Assembly: GCA_035606335.1 (NCBI GenBank)
Contig: DATNFP010000011.1
Span: 1-25,160 of the forward strand
Direction of reading: 5' to 3'
Source of the DNA: DATNFP01 sp035606335
Lineage (GTDB): Bacteria; Bacteroidota; Bacteroidia; Chitinophagales; Chitinophagaceae
DNA length: 25,160 bases
Positions 1 to 7,483 of the stretch are shown here, one piece after another; within the stretch, counting starts at the first letter, position 1, and the number at the start of each line of letters is the position of its first letter. The notes under the pieces are model-generated. The model was given only the letters and a program-made list of their open reading frames with translations, ran no database searches and had not been told where the DNA came from. The position numbers and the translations under genes were made by a program.

Positions 1-1282
1 AAAGATCATTTGAAAAATTGTACCATGTCTGGTTAGAGAAATAGTTATTGACGGTCTCATTAAGTAGTGTGTTAAGCTGTACAGTATTTCCAAGAACTGA
101 AGAGCTGCTATAATTTTTCTGAATAGAAAGGTGAGGCTCTATCAAAATAGAGTTTGCAGAATCTATATTGTAATTAATCCTGAGACTCAGGTTATGATTG
201 TAATTATGATACGATGTGTTATTCGTTTCATTATATACCTGCCCTGAATCAGCATCCAATACATAGGTTCTTCTTAGCTCACTTTCTATATTGTTGTTGG
301 TTTGCTCAAAAAGATAGCTACCTGTAACATCTATTTTCTTACCCCATTTATCTGAATAATTAATGCCCAGGCTATTTGTTGTAGCAATTCCAGCGCCACT
401 ACCCCCGGGTAACGCCACCGGGTTCTGGTCAGAAAAATTCTGATAATTGATGTTGTTCGTTTGGGCTGTTATCGTGATCCGCCGGTCTCCGCTAAACTGG
501 TTGATATTGCCGCCTGCCAGGTATTTACCATCTGTACCATAACCTGCCGAAAACCTGCCGAATGCGCCATTCCGCTTGTCAGGATCGGTAATAATATTTA
601 TTGTTTTTGTGGTAGTCCCTTCACTAAAGCCTGTGAATTGTTCCTGCTCGCTCTTTTCGTTATAGACCTGAACTTTATCTATTATTGATGCCGGTAAGCC
701 TTCCAGTGAAGCATAAGGATCGTTACCAAAAAACGGTCTGCCATCTATTAATACCTTATTTACATCCTCTCCTTGTGCTTTTACATTCCTGTCGTCTATT
801 TCTATGCCGGGCATTTTTTGCAATAGGTCCGCTGCCGCTGCATCCGGATTTACTTTGTATGCTTCCGCATTAAATTCCAGTGTATCTCCTTTCTGTTTTA
901 CAGACGGAACGGGTTCCGTTATATTTACTTCTTTTAGTGTAGTGCTGCTATTAGATAAATAAATTCTGCCCAGGTTCACGTCAGTAATAGCTATATGCAC
1001 TGTATCCTTGTAAGATCTATATCCAAGGTAGCTGATATTTAAGCTGTATTTGCCCTGGCCAAGACGGTCTGTACTAAAATGACCTTCGCTATCAGAGGCA
1101 ATGTAAAAGCTTATTGAGTCAGTAAGATGGGTGATTGATATATTGGCATTTACCAAAGGCTTGTTGCTCTTTGCATCAAATACAGTTCCACGTATTTTAT
1201 GATTTTGCCCTTGCGCTGGCAGATGGCAAAATATTCCTATCATTAAAATGCCCAGGAAATATTTTGTCAATCTATAATTCAT
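1..1282 (-). CDS. TonB-dependent receptor-like outer membrane beta-barrel protein, 3' part missing
   Basis: About 427 codons are open from the ATG at 1282 to the window edge, with no stop, so the C-terminal barrel is cut off. A signal peptide (roughly residues 1-26, ending LPAQGQ) is followed by a carboxypeptidase-D regulatory-like beta sandwich (about 28-110; GTVFDAKSNKPLVNANISI) and then a plug-like region containing LEFNAEAYKVNPDAAAADLL, the KMPGIEI motif and VLIDGRPFFGNDP. This order is that of the Bacteroidota outer-membrane beta-barrel family related to TonB-dependent receptors. The remaining visible part is rich in Asn, Ser and aromatic residues, as expected of barrel strands. Family members import large substrates or act as surface proteins; no SusD partner is visible, so the substrate cannot be named. 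Family call is firm, specific function unknown. Confidence 0.88.
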   Translation of the reverse strand, partial: MNYRLTKYFLGILMIGIFCHLPAQGQNHKIRGTVFDAKSNKPLVNANISITHLTDSISFYIASDSEGHFSTDRLGQGKYSLNISYLGYRSYKDTVHIAITDVNLGRIYLSNSSTTLKEVNITEPVPSVKQKGDTLEFNAEAYKVNPDAAAADLLQKMPGIEIDDRNVKAQGEDVNKVLIDGRPFFGNDPYASLEGLPASIIDKVQVYNEKSEQEQFTGFSEGTTTKTINIITDPDKRNGAFGRFSAGYGTDGKYLAGGNINQFSGDRRITITAQTNNINYQNFSDQNPVALPGGSGAGIATTNSLGINYSDKWGKKIDVTGSYLFEQTNNNIESELRRTYVLDADSGQVYNETNNTSYHNYNHNLSLRINYNIDSANSILIEPHLSIQKNYSSSSVLGNTVQLNTLLNETVNNYFSNQTWYNFSNDL

Positions 1283-1324
1283 GTGATAAAGGAAAAGGGA
1301 TTTTAGTTTTCTCTATACGGTTTT

Positions 1325-1332
1325 GCAAGTTA
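1325..1332 (-). promoter_or_regulatory. possible -7 element TAACTTGC for the receptor gene
   Basis: On the minus strand TAACTTGC lies about 43 bases before the receptor start. It fits the Bacteroidota TAnnTTTG element with one T missing, a variant also seen at 4033, 16574 and 16961. Just upstream is an inverted repeat, ATGATAG (1346-1352) and CTATCAT (1363-1369) with a 10-base spacer, a possible operator. No clear TTG at -33. Confidence 0.35.
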
Positions 1333-1500
1333 TGATATAACATTTATGATAGCCATATAAAACTATCATTTTTGATATATATTGTTTCTAATCAAAGAAT
1401 AAATTTAATAAGACAAACAAAATATACATTACCCTCAGTTTATTTTAGAAAAAGTTTCACTTTTTGCATTTAAATGAAATTCTGGATAACCAAGACTGAT

Positions 1501-1561
1501 ATATTCTTAAATTAAAAAAGCCGGCGTTAAATAACGCCGGCTTTTTTAATATTCTTAAATT
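1501..1561. repeat. 13-bp direct repeats exactly bracketing a hairpin
   Basis: ATATTCTTAAATT occurs at 1501-1513 and again at 1549-1561. The 35 bases between are almost entirely the terminator hairpin 1514-1547. The arrangement resembles a tiny element with a target-site duplication, but both repeats are AT-rich and chance or local slippage is possible. Confidence 0.5.
1514..1547 (-). terminator. strong intrinsic terminator after the T9SS protein gene
   Basis: AAAAAAGCCGGCGTT (1514-1528) and AACGCCGGCTTTTTT (1533-1547) form a perfect 15-bp stem with an AAAT loop. It starts about 20 bases after the stop of the 748-aa gene. The A and T runs make it able to work in both directions, but only the minus-strand gene reads into it. 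Confidence 0.85.
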
Positions 1562-1567
1562 TTACTC

Positions 1568-3814
1568 CTACCTGATCAGTGTCACATTCCCGTTTAGCTC
1601 TACTTCGTGATCTCCTTTATCTCCACAAATGAATTTGATGTAATAAAAATACGTTCCTATATCCTGCACTACACCAGCAAAAGTGCCATCCCATCCATGA
1701 TCGGGATATATGGTGGAAAATATTCTTTGCCCATAGCGATTATAAATTGAGAAATTTTCGAGTTTTATATCGCCTTTAAAGCGCAGCCTGAATACATCAT
1801 TCTTACCATCACCGTTAGGTGTAAACGCGCTCGGTATATACGGTGTACAGCAATCATCATAACCAATCATTGCTATAATGCTATCCGTACAATTATTTTT
1901 ATCATATACGTATACTGTATAGATGCCGTTAGGCTTTTGGGTTATTATATTATTAGTTTCGCTTTCTTTTGTGTTCCATATATATCTGTATGGAGGGGTG
2001 CCCCCTGTAACTGCAACCTGTGCTGCACCGTTTGTATCAAGCCCTATGCAACCATTTGGCGTTATAGTAGTGGCAAGCAAAAGGCTATCTGGCTGACCTA
2101 CCGACACAACAGTATCTATAAAACACCTGTTTGCATCTGCAATTTTTACCTGGTATATACCTGATGTAACACTATCAAATATCCCGTTTACAACTGAAGG
2201 TCTTTTAATGCTGTCAAAAACTACATCTCCGTTTAGCTCTGGAACAAGGCTATCAATGGTAAACAAATATGGTGCGTCACCTCCCGAAGCTTTTATATCT
2301 ATTGCTCCTGTTTTAAAGCCCGGGCAGGTAGCCGGCGTAATGGTAACGTTGGTCACGACAATTGGCGGATAAGCCACTACATTTATCGTTTGATTTGCCA
2401 TGCAACCCAGGGCATTAGTAACAGTTACAGTATAGGTACCCACCGGTAAGCTATCTATAAGTACATCCGTAGCTGCTTTTATTGTATCGATCGGTTTATT
2501 GTCCTTGTTAAATATGTTTAAGAGATATGGACTTTTTGAAGTTATTTTGAAGAGGCCCCTTGTGTTGCAGCTGCCGAGGCCCGTTTGTGTGTATTGAATC
2601 ACCGGCCCAGGCAATACAGTGACTGAATATGCCTGTGATTGTGTACTACCCAAAGGACATTCATCACCTTTGAAGGTAAGGAAGAAAGTATACTTACCAG
2701 GTTTCACACCCGTAACATCCCATGAAAATGTGCCTATTGGATTTGTTGTATTATTACTATCAACATTAAATGCAGCACCTGCGGGAAGACCTTGTGCCGT
2801 AATTGTAATATCAGCACCATCAGCATCCGTCGGGTCTATTTCAAATTGAAAAGGTCCTTGTGAACTACAAACTTCTATATCGGCGCTATCCAGGATTATA
2901 CCTCCTTTTGTTTTTGTGATAGGGCCCTTTGGCGGTGTATTATTACAGCTGATAACAACAAAAGTCATTTCACGCATACTTGTACCCACCAGTTTGCCAT
3001 TTTTATATTTATCTACCTGCTCCACAACTAATGACTTCTGCAATTGATTTGGTGTGAAAGACAATTGTCCAGTAGTGTTATCGGATCTCAGACTACCTGC
3101 AACAATTGCAAGAGGTGATGTAGCAGAGTATCCCGGATTGTAGGAAACAGTGCCTGCAGAAAGATCGAGTGCCGGAACTAATTTTATAGAAAGGCTATCA
3201 CCATCAGGATCTACTGCACCAGGGTTATAATTAGCAGGCTCATTATCGCAAAAGAAAGGAGTTGGGATAGTAGTAAATTCTGCTGAAGAATTAGGGCCAT
3301 TTACATTATTTAAAGTATCCTGAAGCAGCATAGTGCTACCACCTAAAATATTGGTAATGCTACCGCTTCTTCCTGCGCTCGATGCTGTTAAATTGCCGTC
3401 GAATTGTATCAGCCAGTGTGATGATGTATCGGGAATATTAATGTTCCCTGAAAAAACAAATTTTTTAATGCCAGGCAACATACCGCCATGACAGGCTGTT
3501 TGATTTGCCTGCTTTGGGCAAACAGGAGTTACTTCAACACCACTGGCCGGATTCTGCAAATGCATCTCCAATGTGTCAGACACAGTTGTTTCGTTAGTGA
3601 CGACGATTTCGGCAATGGATGATGGAAGTGTAGGAAATGCAGAACCACTACAATCTCCGTAAATTACCAGTGTGATCTTATATGTCTGCCCTGCCACCCA
3701 TGTATAGTAAAGGTCGCCGCCAAACATATGTGAGGCATAGGAGCTTATAGTGGTCACTAAAAGAGCTATTGTAAAAACACCTAAACGAAAAAAAGTTGGT
3801 AACTTTTTATTCAT
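1568..3814 (-). CDS. secreted T9SS protein with SprB-like repeats and gliding-motility C-terminal domain
   Basis: 748 aa. A signal peptide (about 1-27, ending SSYA) leads into an N-terminal module starting SHMFGGDLYYTW, a common opening in Bacteroidota surface proteins. Middle residues carry Ig/SprB-like repeats, two of them clear: ATCPGFKTGAIDIKASGG...YQVKIADANRCF and NGCIGLDTNGAAQVAVTGG...YTVYVYDKNNC. The last 85 or so residues are a type B sorting domain (gliding-motility-associated, CHU_C type): PSAFTPNGDGKNDVFRL, IYNRYGQRIFST, GWDGTFAG, GTYFYYIKF. Known family behaviour: export by the Sec system, then by the type IX system to the surface or medium. Likely an adhesin or surface structural protein; no catalytic motif seen. 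It is monocistronic with its own terminator. Start chosen at the only ATG giving a signal peptide. Confidence 0.93.
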   Translation of the reverse strand: MNKKLPTFFRLGVFTIALLVTTISSYASHMFGGDLYYTWVAGQTYKITLVIYGDCSGSAFPTLPSSIAEIVVTNETTVSDTLEMHLQNPASGVEVTPVCPKQANQTACHGGMLPGIKKFVFSGNINIPDTSSHWLIQFDGNLTASSAGRSGSITNILGGSTMLLQDTLNNVNGPNSSAEFTTIPTPFFCDNEPANYNPGAVDPDGDSLSIKLVPALDLSAGTVSYNPGYSATSPLAIVAGSLRSDNTTGQLSFTPNQLQKSLVVEQVDKYKNGKLVGTSMREMTFVVISCNNTPPKGPITKTKGGIILDSADIEVCSSQGPFQFEIDPTDADGADITITAQGLPAGAAFNVDSNNTTNPIGTFSWDVTGVKPGKYTFFLTFKGDECPLGSTQSQAYSVTVLPGPVIQYTQTGLGSCNTRGLFKITSKSPYLLNIFNKDNKPIDTIKAATDVLIDSLPVGTYTVTVTNALGCMANQTINVVAYPPIVVTNVTITPATCPGFKTGAIDIKASGGDAPYLFTIDSLVPELNGDVVFDSIKRPSVVNGIFDSVTSGIYQVKIADANRCFIDTVVSVGQPDSLLLATTITPNGCIGLDTNGAAQVAVTGGTPPYRYIWNTKESETNNIITQKPNGIYTVYVYDKNNCTDSIIAMIGYDDCCTPYIPSAFTPNGDGKNDVFRLRFKGDIKLENFSIYNRYGQRIFSTIYPDHGWDGTFAGVVQDIGTYFYYIKFICGDKGDHEVELNGNVTLIR

Positions 3815-4143
3815 AAAAAAATAATTGAAAAATTGTTTTTTAATTGCATTTTAATAATAGACACTTAAAGATAGTTTAAGGATGGGTTTTTACATAAAAA
3901 TCATCCGGTTTTTATATTTAATTAATTCTTAATAAATAATTATAATTAACATATATAAATGTTATAATTTAAAAATAACATTCAATTCATATTTAAGTGA
4001 TAACGCCGTTATTTTACTTAAAAATTAATTTGTACCTTGCTAATTACTATCCTATTACCTTTAAATATTATCATGATTTTTATTGCCTTTTTTAAAAGGA
4101 CTTTAATTAGTAATTAAAAAATCGGGGAAATATTATAACTACT
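3815..4143. other. AT-rich divergent intergenic region
   Basis: 329 bases separating two divergent genes. Possible -7 elements are TATCTTTA on the minus strand (3866-3873) for the T9SS gene and TACCTTGC on the plus strand (4033-4040) for the methyltransferase, which would give the latter a leader of about 100 bases. That leader holds an inverted repeat, TAATTACT (4041-4048) and AGTAATTA (4109-4116), but no terminator. No gene recognised. Confidence 0.4.
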
Positions 4144-4794
4144 ATGAATACTGACATCGTTGCATATTACAGAAAAAGAGCAAATGAGTATGAAAAAGTT
4201 TATCAAAAACCGGAGCGACAGGACGAGCTAAAGGAGATAACTGATTGGATGCAGGAATCTTTTTCTAATAAAACGGTTTTTGAGATCGCCTGCGGAACAG
4301 GTTTCTGGACGCAGCGTATATCTGAAAGCGCTCTAAGTATTTTCGCTACCGATATTAATGACGAAGTGCTGGATATTGCTATGTCTAAGTTATACAGACG
4401 GCCCAATGTTCATTTTGAAAAAGATGATATTTTTAATCTGCAGCATAAACATAAGCATGACGCTATGTTTGGGGGCTTTATATGGTCCCATATAAAGTTA
4501 GGTGATCTTGGCAAATTCATTGACATCTGTAATAATTGCGTACATCCTGGGGGTAGTGTAGTTTTTATTGATAATAATTATGTAGAAGGCAATAGCCACC
4601 CTATTACAAAAACAGATGATGAGGGCAATACTTTCCAAACCAGAAAGCTCGCTGATGATTCAATGCATCTTGTACTTAAAAATTTCCCGAATAAAGACTT
4701 GATTCTGAAGGTGCTGAAAGACAAGGCAACTGATATTAATTTTATCAGCCTAAAATATTATTGGCTGTTGCAATATAGAACACCGATTGTGTAG
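4144..4794 (+). CDS. class I SAM-dependent methyltransferase
   Basis: 216 aa. Motif I of the Rossmann-type methyltransferases is VFEIACGTGFWT (about residues 45-56), followed by an acidic residue after the second strand (FATDINDEVL, near 73-77) and a motif II-like stretch (VHFEKDDIFN). The region GGFIWSHIKLGDLGKFIDIC and PGGSVVFIDNNYVE corresponds to the motif post-I/III part of the fold. It should transfer a methyl group from S-adenosylmethionine; the acceptor is not evident. It is soluble and stands alone, between a divergent T9SS gene and a convergent unknown gene, so context gives no hint of the pathway. Family certain, substrate unknown. Confidence 0.88.
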   Translation: MNTDIVAYYRKRANEYEKVYQKPERQDELKEITDWMQESFSNKTVFEIACGTGFWTQRISESALSIFATDINDEVLDIAMSKLYRRPNVHFEKDDIFNLQHKHKHDAMFGGFIWSHIKLGDLGKFIDICNNCVHPGGSVVFIDNNYVEGNSHPITKTDDEGNTFQTRKLADDSMHLVLKNFPNKDLILKVLKDKATDINFISLKYYWLLQYRTPIV

Positions 4795-4823
4795 ACCTTA
4801 CTATATAAGAAGATAAGCTGCAT

Positions 4824-5132
4824 TTACCATTTCATATGTGGCCACTTATTCATAAAATAAGCCCTTTCAGGTCTTAGATCTGTCAGCTTCCTTAGTTCAA
4901 CAGTATATTTTGAGATCACCTGTGGTAAAGTAAGCCTCGTGAGCCAAAACTCGTCAACTAACAGATCTATTATTACTTCATAACGCTTGTCTGTAAAGTT
5001 GCGATAATAGTAATACCTGGCTATAAGGCATTCATTTCGCTTTTCTATCAGTTTGATATTGCGGCCTTTACGCCAATCTTGCCGGAGCTTATTATCTTTT
5101 CTGATCTCATTAAAAACCTGTTTGCCGCGCAT
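4824..5132 (-). CDS. conserved-looking small protein, unknown function
   Basis: 102 aa, strongly basic and aromatic, with no signal peptide or membrane segment. Notable stretches are NEIRKDNKLRQDWRKGRN at the N-terminus, a RYYYYRNFTDKRYE segment near residues 39-52, and a KWPHMKW C-terminus. The high charge suggests a nucleic-acid-binding or helical protein, but I do not recognise a domain. A TATTTTTG element (5151-5158, minus) lies 19 bases before the ATG, supporting a real gene. It converges with the methyltransferase with 29 bases between stops. Confidence 0.65.
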   Translation of the reverse strand: MRGKQVFNEIRKDNKLRQDWRKGRNIKLIEKRNECLIARYYYYRNFTDKRYEVIIDLLVDEFWLTRLTLPQVISKYTVELRKLTDLRPERAYFMNKWPHMKW

Positions 5133-5150
5133 AGTATATTATTTATACCA

Positions 5151-5158
5151 CAAAAATA
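5151..5158 (-). promoter_or_regulatory. -7 element TATTTTTG of the 102-aa gene
   Basis: Exact match to TAnnTTTG on the minus strand, placed so that transcription would start a few bases to a dozen bases before the ATG at 5132. No TTG at the usual distance upstream. Confidence 0.5.
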
Positions 5159-5320
5159 AATCAGCCATCCGGGGGTTCTGTGTGCAAGATTCCAACAATA
5201 AACCCCGATATACATTCCCGGGATTTATCCACAATTGCTATAGGCAGAGAAATACCTGTTTTGCTATGAAGGACTCTGATTTTAGTTAATAAGTTTTTTT
5301 AATAGTGAAAGTCATTTCAT

Positions 5321-5328
5321 TAGTTTTG
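5321..5328 (+). promoter_or_regulatory. -7 element TAGTTTTG of the 78-aa gene
   Basis: Exact match to TAnnTTTG, 18 bases before the ATG at 5347. A -33 TTG is not obvious; a T-run (5294-5300) occupies that position. Confidence 0.5.
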
Positions 5329-5346
5329 TAGGCTAAAGTTATTATT

Positions 5347-5583
5347 ATGGACACTCAAAAAATTACTGTTGATGGCTTAACACAATATGGATTTGAGTTT
5401 GTGCCTGATGACTATAAGGAGGGCGTAGAAGTGGCATATCTCCCGGACATAGATGTACGCATGCTGCACAATCCCCAGGAAAACCAACCTGAGTACTGGA
5501 CAGTTTTTTACAATGGAGAATGGCTAAGGATACAATACATAGACGAGCTGAAGAAATTATTCAGAGAGGAAATTATCAGCTAA
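5347..5583 (+). CDS. small acidic soluble protein, unknown function
   Basis: 78 aa. Rich in Asp and Glu, no signal peptide, no membrane segment, no Cys. The core reads YLPDIDVRMLHNPQENQPEY then WTVFYNGEWLRIQYIDELKK, which looks like a small alpha/beta domain ending in an amphipathic helix. I do not recognise the family. The promoter element just upstream and normal codon use support expression. The gene lies about 110 bases before the phenylalanine hydroxylase leader peptide; no terminator is seen between them, so some read-through into the attenuator is possible. Confidence 0.6.
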   Translation: MDTQKITVDGLTQYGFEFVPDDYKEGVEVAYLPDIDVRMLHNPQENQPEYWTVFYNGEWLRIQYIDELKKLFREEIIS

Positions 5584-5674
5584 TAAAGAATTAAATAAAT
5601 TTTTGAAAAAGTGAAAATTAGGCCGCGTTATAGCTGCCGTAAAATTTTTACATAGTAGTTTATCCAAAAAATAT

Positions 5675-5682
5675 TATTTTTG
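5675..5682 (+). promoter_or_regulatory. -7 element TATTTTTG driving the phenylalanine hydroxylase leader
   Basis: Exact TAnnTTTG match. The expected transcription start is around 5687-5690, only a few bases before the leader-peptide ATG at 5694, so the leader peptide would be translated from an almost leaderless end. No clear TTG at -33. Confidence 0.55.
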
Positions 5683-5693
5683 CTGCATACTAC

Positions 5694-5759
5694 ATGAATA
5701 TAAAGTCCAACATACTGGTAGCATATTATTACTATTCTAAACGATACTGTTCGGAATAG
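5694..5759 (+). CDS. tyrosine-rich leader peptide of the phenylalanine hydroxylase attenuator
   Basis: A 21-codon ORF plus stop. It begins MNIKSNILVA, then has four consecutive tyrosine codons (TAT TAT TAC TAT, 5724-5735), then SKR, a fifth tyrosine (TAC, 5745-5747) and CSE before TAG at 5757-5759. There is no phenylalanine codon. Five Tyr in 21 residues, four in a row, is very unlikely in ordinary coding DNA and is the hallmark of leader peptides that sense charged tRNA. Its end overlaps the 5' strand of the antiterminator (5750-5764), as attenuation requires. The downstream gene makes tyrosine. It is too short for routine ORF calling. Confidence 0.85.
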   Translation: MNIKSNILVAYYYYSKRYCSE

Positions 5760-5801
5760 CGGTTACTTGTATATCTAATACTTTCTCAACCCGGTTCCGA
5801 A
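5750..5801 (+). promoter_or_regulatory. antiterminator of the tyrosine attenuator
   Basis: TTCGGAA (5750-5756) is the exact reverse complement of TTCCGAA (5795-5801), and CGGTT (5760-5764) can pair with AACCCG (5788-5793) with one bulged C. Together the two helices would tie up the whole 5' arm and loop edge of the terminator. The upstream strand lies on the last codons and just past the stop of the leader peptide, 14 bases beyond the Tyr run, so a ribosome stalled at the Tyr codons leaves it free while a ribosome reaching the stop covers it. Pairing was read by eye, not computed. Confidence 0.75.
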
Positions 5802-5822
5802 AAAGGACCGGGTTATTTTTTT
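5788..5822 (+). terminator. attenuator terminator upstream of phenylalanine hydroxylase
   Basis: AACCCGGTTCC (5788-5798) pairs with GGACCGGGTT (5805-5814) in a GC-rich stem of 10 bp with one bulged T and a G plus A5 loop. It is followed by an A and seven T (5816-5822). It lies inside the leader, 28 bases before the structural gene, and so must be bypassed for expression. Confidence 0.85.
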
Positions 5823-5849
5823 GCTCACACTTATCATAATCAACTAAAA

Positions 5850-6617
5850 ATGTTACGAAACAAACCACACAGGCAGGATTACAATGCTTATACAAAAGAA
5901 GATTTTGAGGTATGGCATTTATTATTCGAAAGGCAATTACAATTATTAAAGGATAATGCAAGCAAACTTTATCTGAATGCATTAACCTGCATTGGCTTTA
6001 ATGCTGATGAAATACCTGATTTTGAAAAGACGAATAAACGAATGCTGGAAATGACAGGCTGGCGACTGACCGTAGTGCCAGAGCTGGTGCCACAAAAACA
6101 ATTCTTTGAATTGCTAGCTCAAAAAATATTCCCTGCTACATGCTGGCTGAGAACAATGAAGGAGCTTGACTACCTGGAAGAGCCGGATATGTTTCATGAT
6201 GTATTTGGTCATGCTCCTCTATTAGTAAACTGTGCATACGCATCATTTATGGAAGGCTTTGGCAAACTTGCGATACAGTGGCTACACAATCCTGAGGCTA
6301 TAGCGCTATTGGGACGAATATATTGGTTCACTATTGAGTTTGGTTTGCTGCGAGAAAGGAATGAAAACAAAATATTTGGAGCAGGAATCATTTCATCAAT
6401 CGAGGAAACAAAACATAGCATGAGCAGTAAATCTGGTAAAATAGCATTTGATATAGAAGAAATGCTTACTACTGACTATAGAACTGATACGCTGCAAAAC
6501 AATTATTTTGTAATTAATTCTTTTGAAGAATTGTGCGCAGCTTTACCGACAATAAGCTTGCTGATAAAAAAAACTTTTGTGAAATCGAGATACTTTATGA
6601 AAAGTAGCGCCCAATAA
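5850..6617 (+). CDS. phhA: phenylalanine 4-hydroxylase
   Basis: 255 aa, the normal length of a bacterial single-domain enzyme. It oxidises L-phenylalanine to L-tyrosine with O2, tetrahydrobiopterin (or a related pterin) and non-haem iron, in the cytoplasm. The iron ligands are visible: His116 and His121 in DMFHDVFGHAPLL and Glu163 in IYWFTIEFGL. The surrounding EEPDMF and WLRTMKELDYLEEPD stretches are also typical of aromatic amino acid hydroxylases. The N-terminal regulatory ACT domain of animal enzymes is absent, as usual in bacteria. Expression appears to be set by the tyrosine attenuator directly upstream, which argues for a role in making tyrosine and not only in degrading phenylalanine. 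No pterin carbinolamine dehydratase (phhB) is adjacent. It is monocistronic, ending in a hairpin that overlaps its stop. Confidence 0.95.
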   Translation: MLRNKPHRQDYNAYTKEDFEVWHLLFERQLQLLKDNASKLYLNALTCIGFNADEIPDFEKTNKRMLEMTGWRLTVVPELVPQKQFFELLAQKIFPATCWLRTMKELDYLEEPDMFHDVFGHAPLLVNCAYASFMEGFGKLAIQWLHNPEAIALLGRIYWFTIEFGLLRERNENKIFGAGIISSIEETKHSMSSKSGKIAFDIEEMLTTDYRTDTLQNNYFVINSFEELCAALPTISLLIKKTFVKSRYFMKSSAQ

Positions 6618-6654
6618 TACAAATAACGCCTTATTAGGCGCTATTTGTATTATT
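6613..6654. terminator. bidirectional terminator between phhA and the DUF4397 lipoprotein gene
   Basis: An 18-bp stem with one mismatch: AATAATACAAATAACGCC (6613-6630) against GGCGCTATTTGTATTATT (6637-6654), loop TTATTA. The 5' arm includes the phhA stop codon. It sits between convergent genes and can serve both. Confidence 0.75.
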
Positions 6655-6665
6655 TAGGCTAAATG

Positions 6666-7373
6666 TTATTTATTAGCAATTATACTTAGGCCTAGCGCTG
6701 AAGAACCAGAACCTGATTGTGTACCAAGGAGTATAATAGTATATATTCCGCCTGATGCAAACGTTTCAGAGTTTAATGTGACGGCCGAGCCTAGATTTTT
6801 AGGGTCTTGCGCTACCACCTTATAAGTACCACCGGCGACCTGCACAAATGACGTTGTTCCTTTAAAAGAAATGTTTGAATCTATTGTAGTCGTAGTGCCT
6901 CCACTGCTTAAATATAAACTTTCATTCAGGGTATCTGGGCTTAGATTTACAAATCTTATTTTAGTCATCCCTGAAGATGGTGCACTAAGGTCATCCGATG
7001 TCCATACAAGAGCAGGTGATGTAATGATACCACCAGCATAAACCGAATAATTGTTGTTTACAGTAAGTCCAATAGTGGCACTTGCTAATGTGATGCCGGT
7101 ACTTGGCAATATAAAAGCTACCGGGGCAGCAGATGATGGAGTAAACCCTTGATAACCAGTGGTTGCTATGAAGGCGATAGATGAATCTCCGCTGTGCACT
7201 GTATCGTTCACCGATGCCATAATGGAGCCAGCACCAGGACAGCCATTGAAAAATAATACCTGGGCTGTGGCAGGCGGAGTTGGCTTTGGTTTTGGAGAAC
7301 TTTTTTTACTGCACGATGCAGCAAAGAAAACGATTGAAATCGCGCAAAATGATAATAAGGTATTTTTCATCAT
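6666..7373 (-). CDS. DUF4397 domain lipoprotein
   Basis: 235 aa. A lipoprotein signal peptide (MMKNTLLSFCAISIVFFAASC, lipobox FAASC, Cys21) is followed by a Ser/Lys/Pro linker. The body matches the DUF4397 pattern: an opening strand AQVLFFNGCPGAGSIMASVN, a second repeat beginning KIRFVNLSPDTLNESLYL, and a C-terminal GGTYKVVAQDP...YTIILLG segment. Members are beta-sandwich proteins anchored in the cell envelope of Bacteroidota; their function is not known. Followed by the terminator it shares with phhA. No partner gene is visible. Confidence 0.85.
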   Translation of the reverse strand: MMKNTLLSFCAISIVFFAASCSKKSSPKPKPTPPATAQVLFFNGCPGAGSIMASVNDTVHSGDSSIAFIATTGYQGFTPSSAAPVAFILPSTGITLASATIGLTVNNNYSVYAGGIITSPALVWTSDDLSAPSSGMTKIRFVNLSPDTLNESLYLSSGGTTTTIDSNISFKGTTSFVQVAGGTYKVVAQDPKNLGSAVTLNSETFASGGIYTIILLGTQSGSGSSALGLSIIANK

Positions 7374-7483
7374 AGATTGTTTAGTTTATTGTTGCAAAAG
7401 GAATGCCAATATTACCTTTTTTTAAGATAAGTAAAAAGAATTGCCTTTTTTAGGCCATAAACATTTATAAACTACCTGAAGAA

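Noticed and set aside
4073..4117. 14-codon ORF (MIFIAFFKRTLISN) in the methyltransferase leader, with three Phe
   Set aside because: No terminator or competing helices follow, and Phe codons are not consecutive enough; chance ORF in AT-rich DNA.
5737..5982. 81-codon minus-strand ORF over the attenuator and phhA start
   Set aside because: Antisense to a clear regulatory leader and a clear enzyme gene.
7443..7456. Short stem (AGGC/GCCT) followed by T-run after tatA
   Set aside because: Only four base pairs; too weak to call a terminator.
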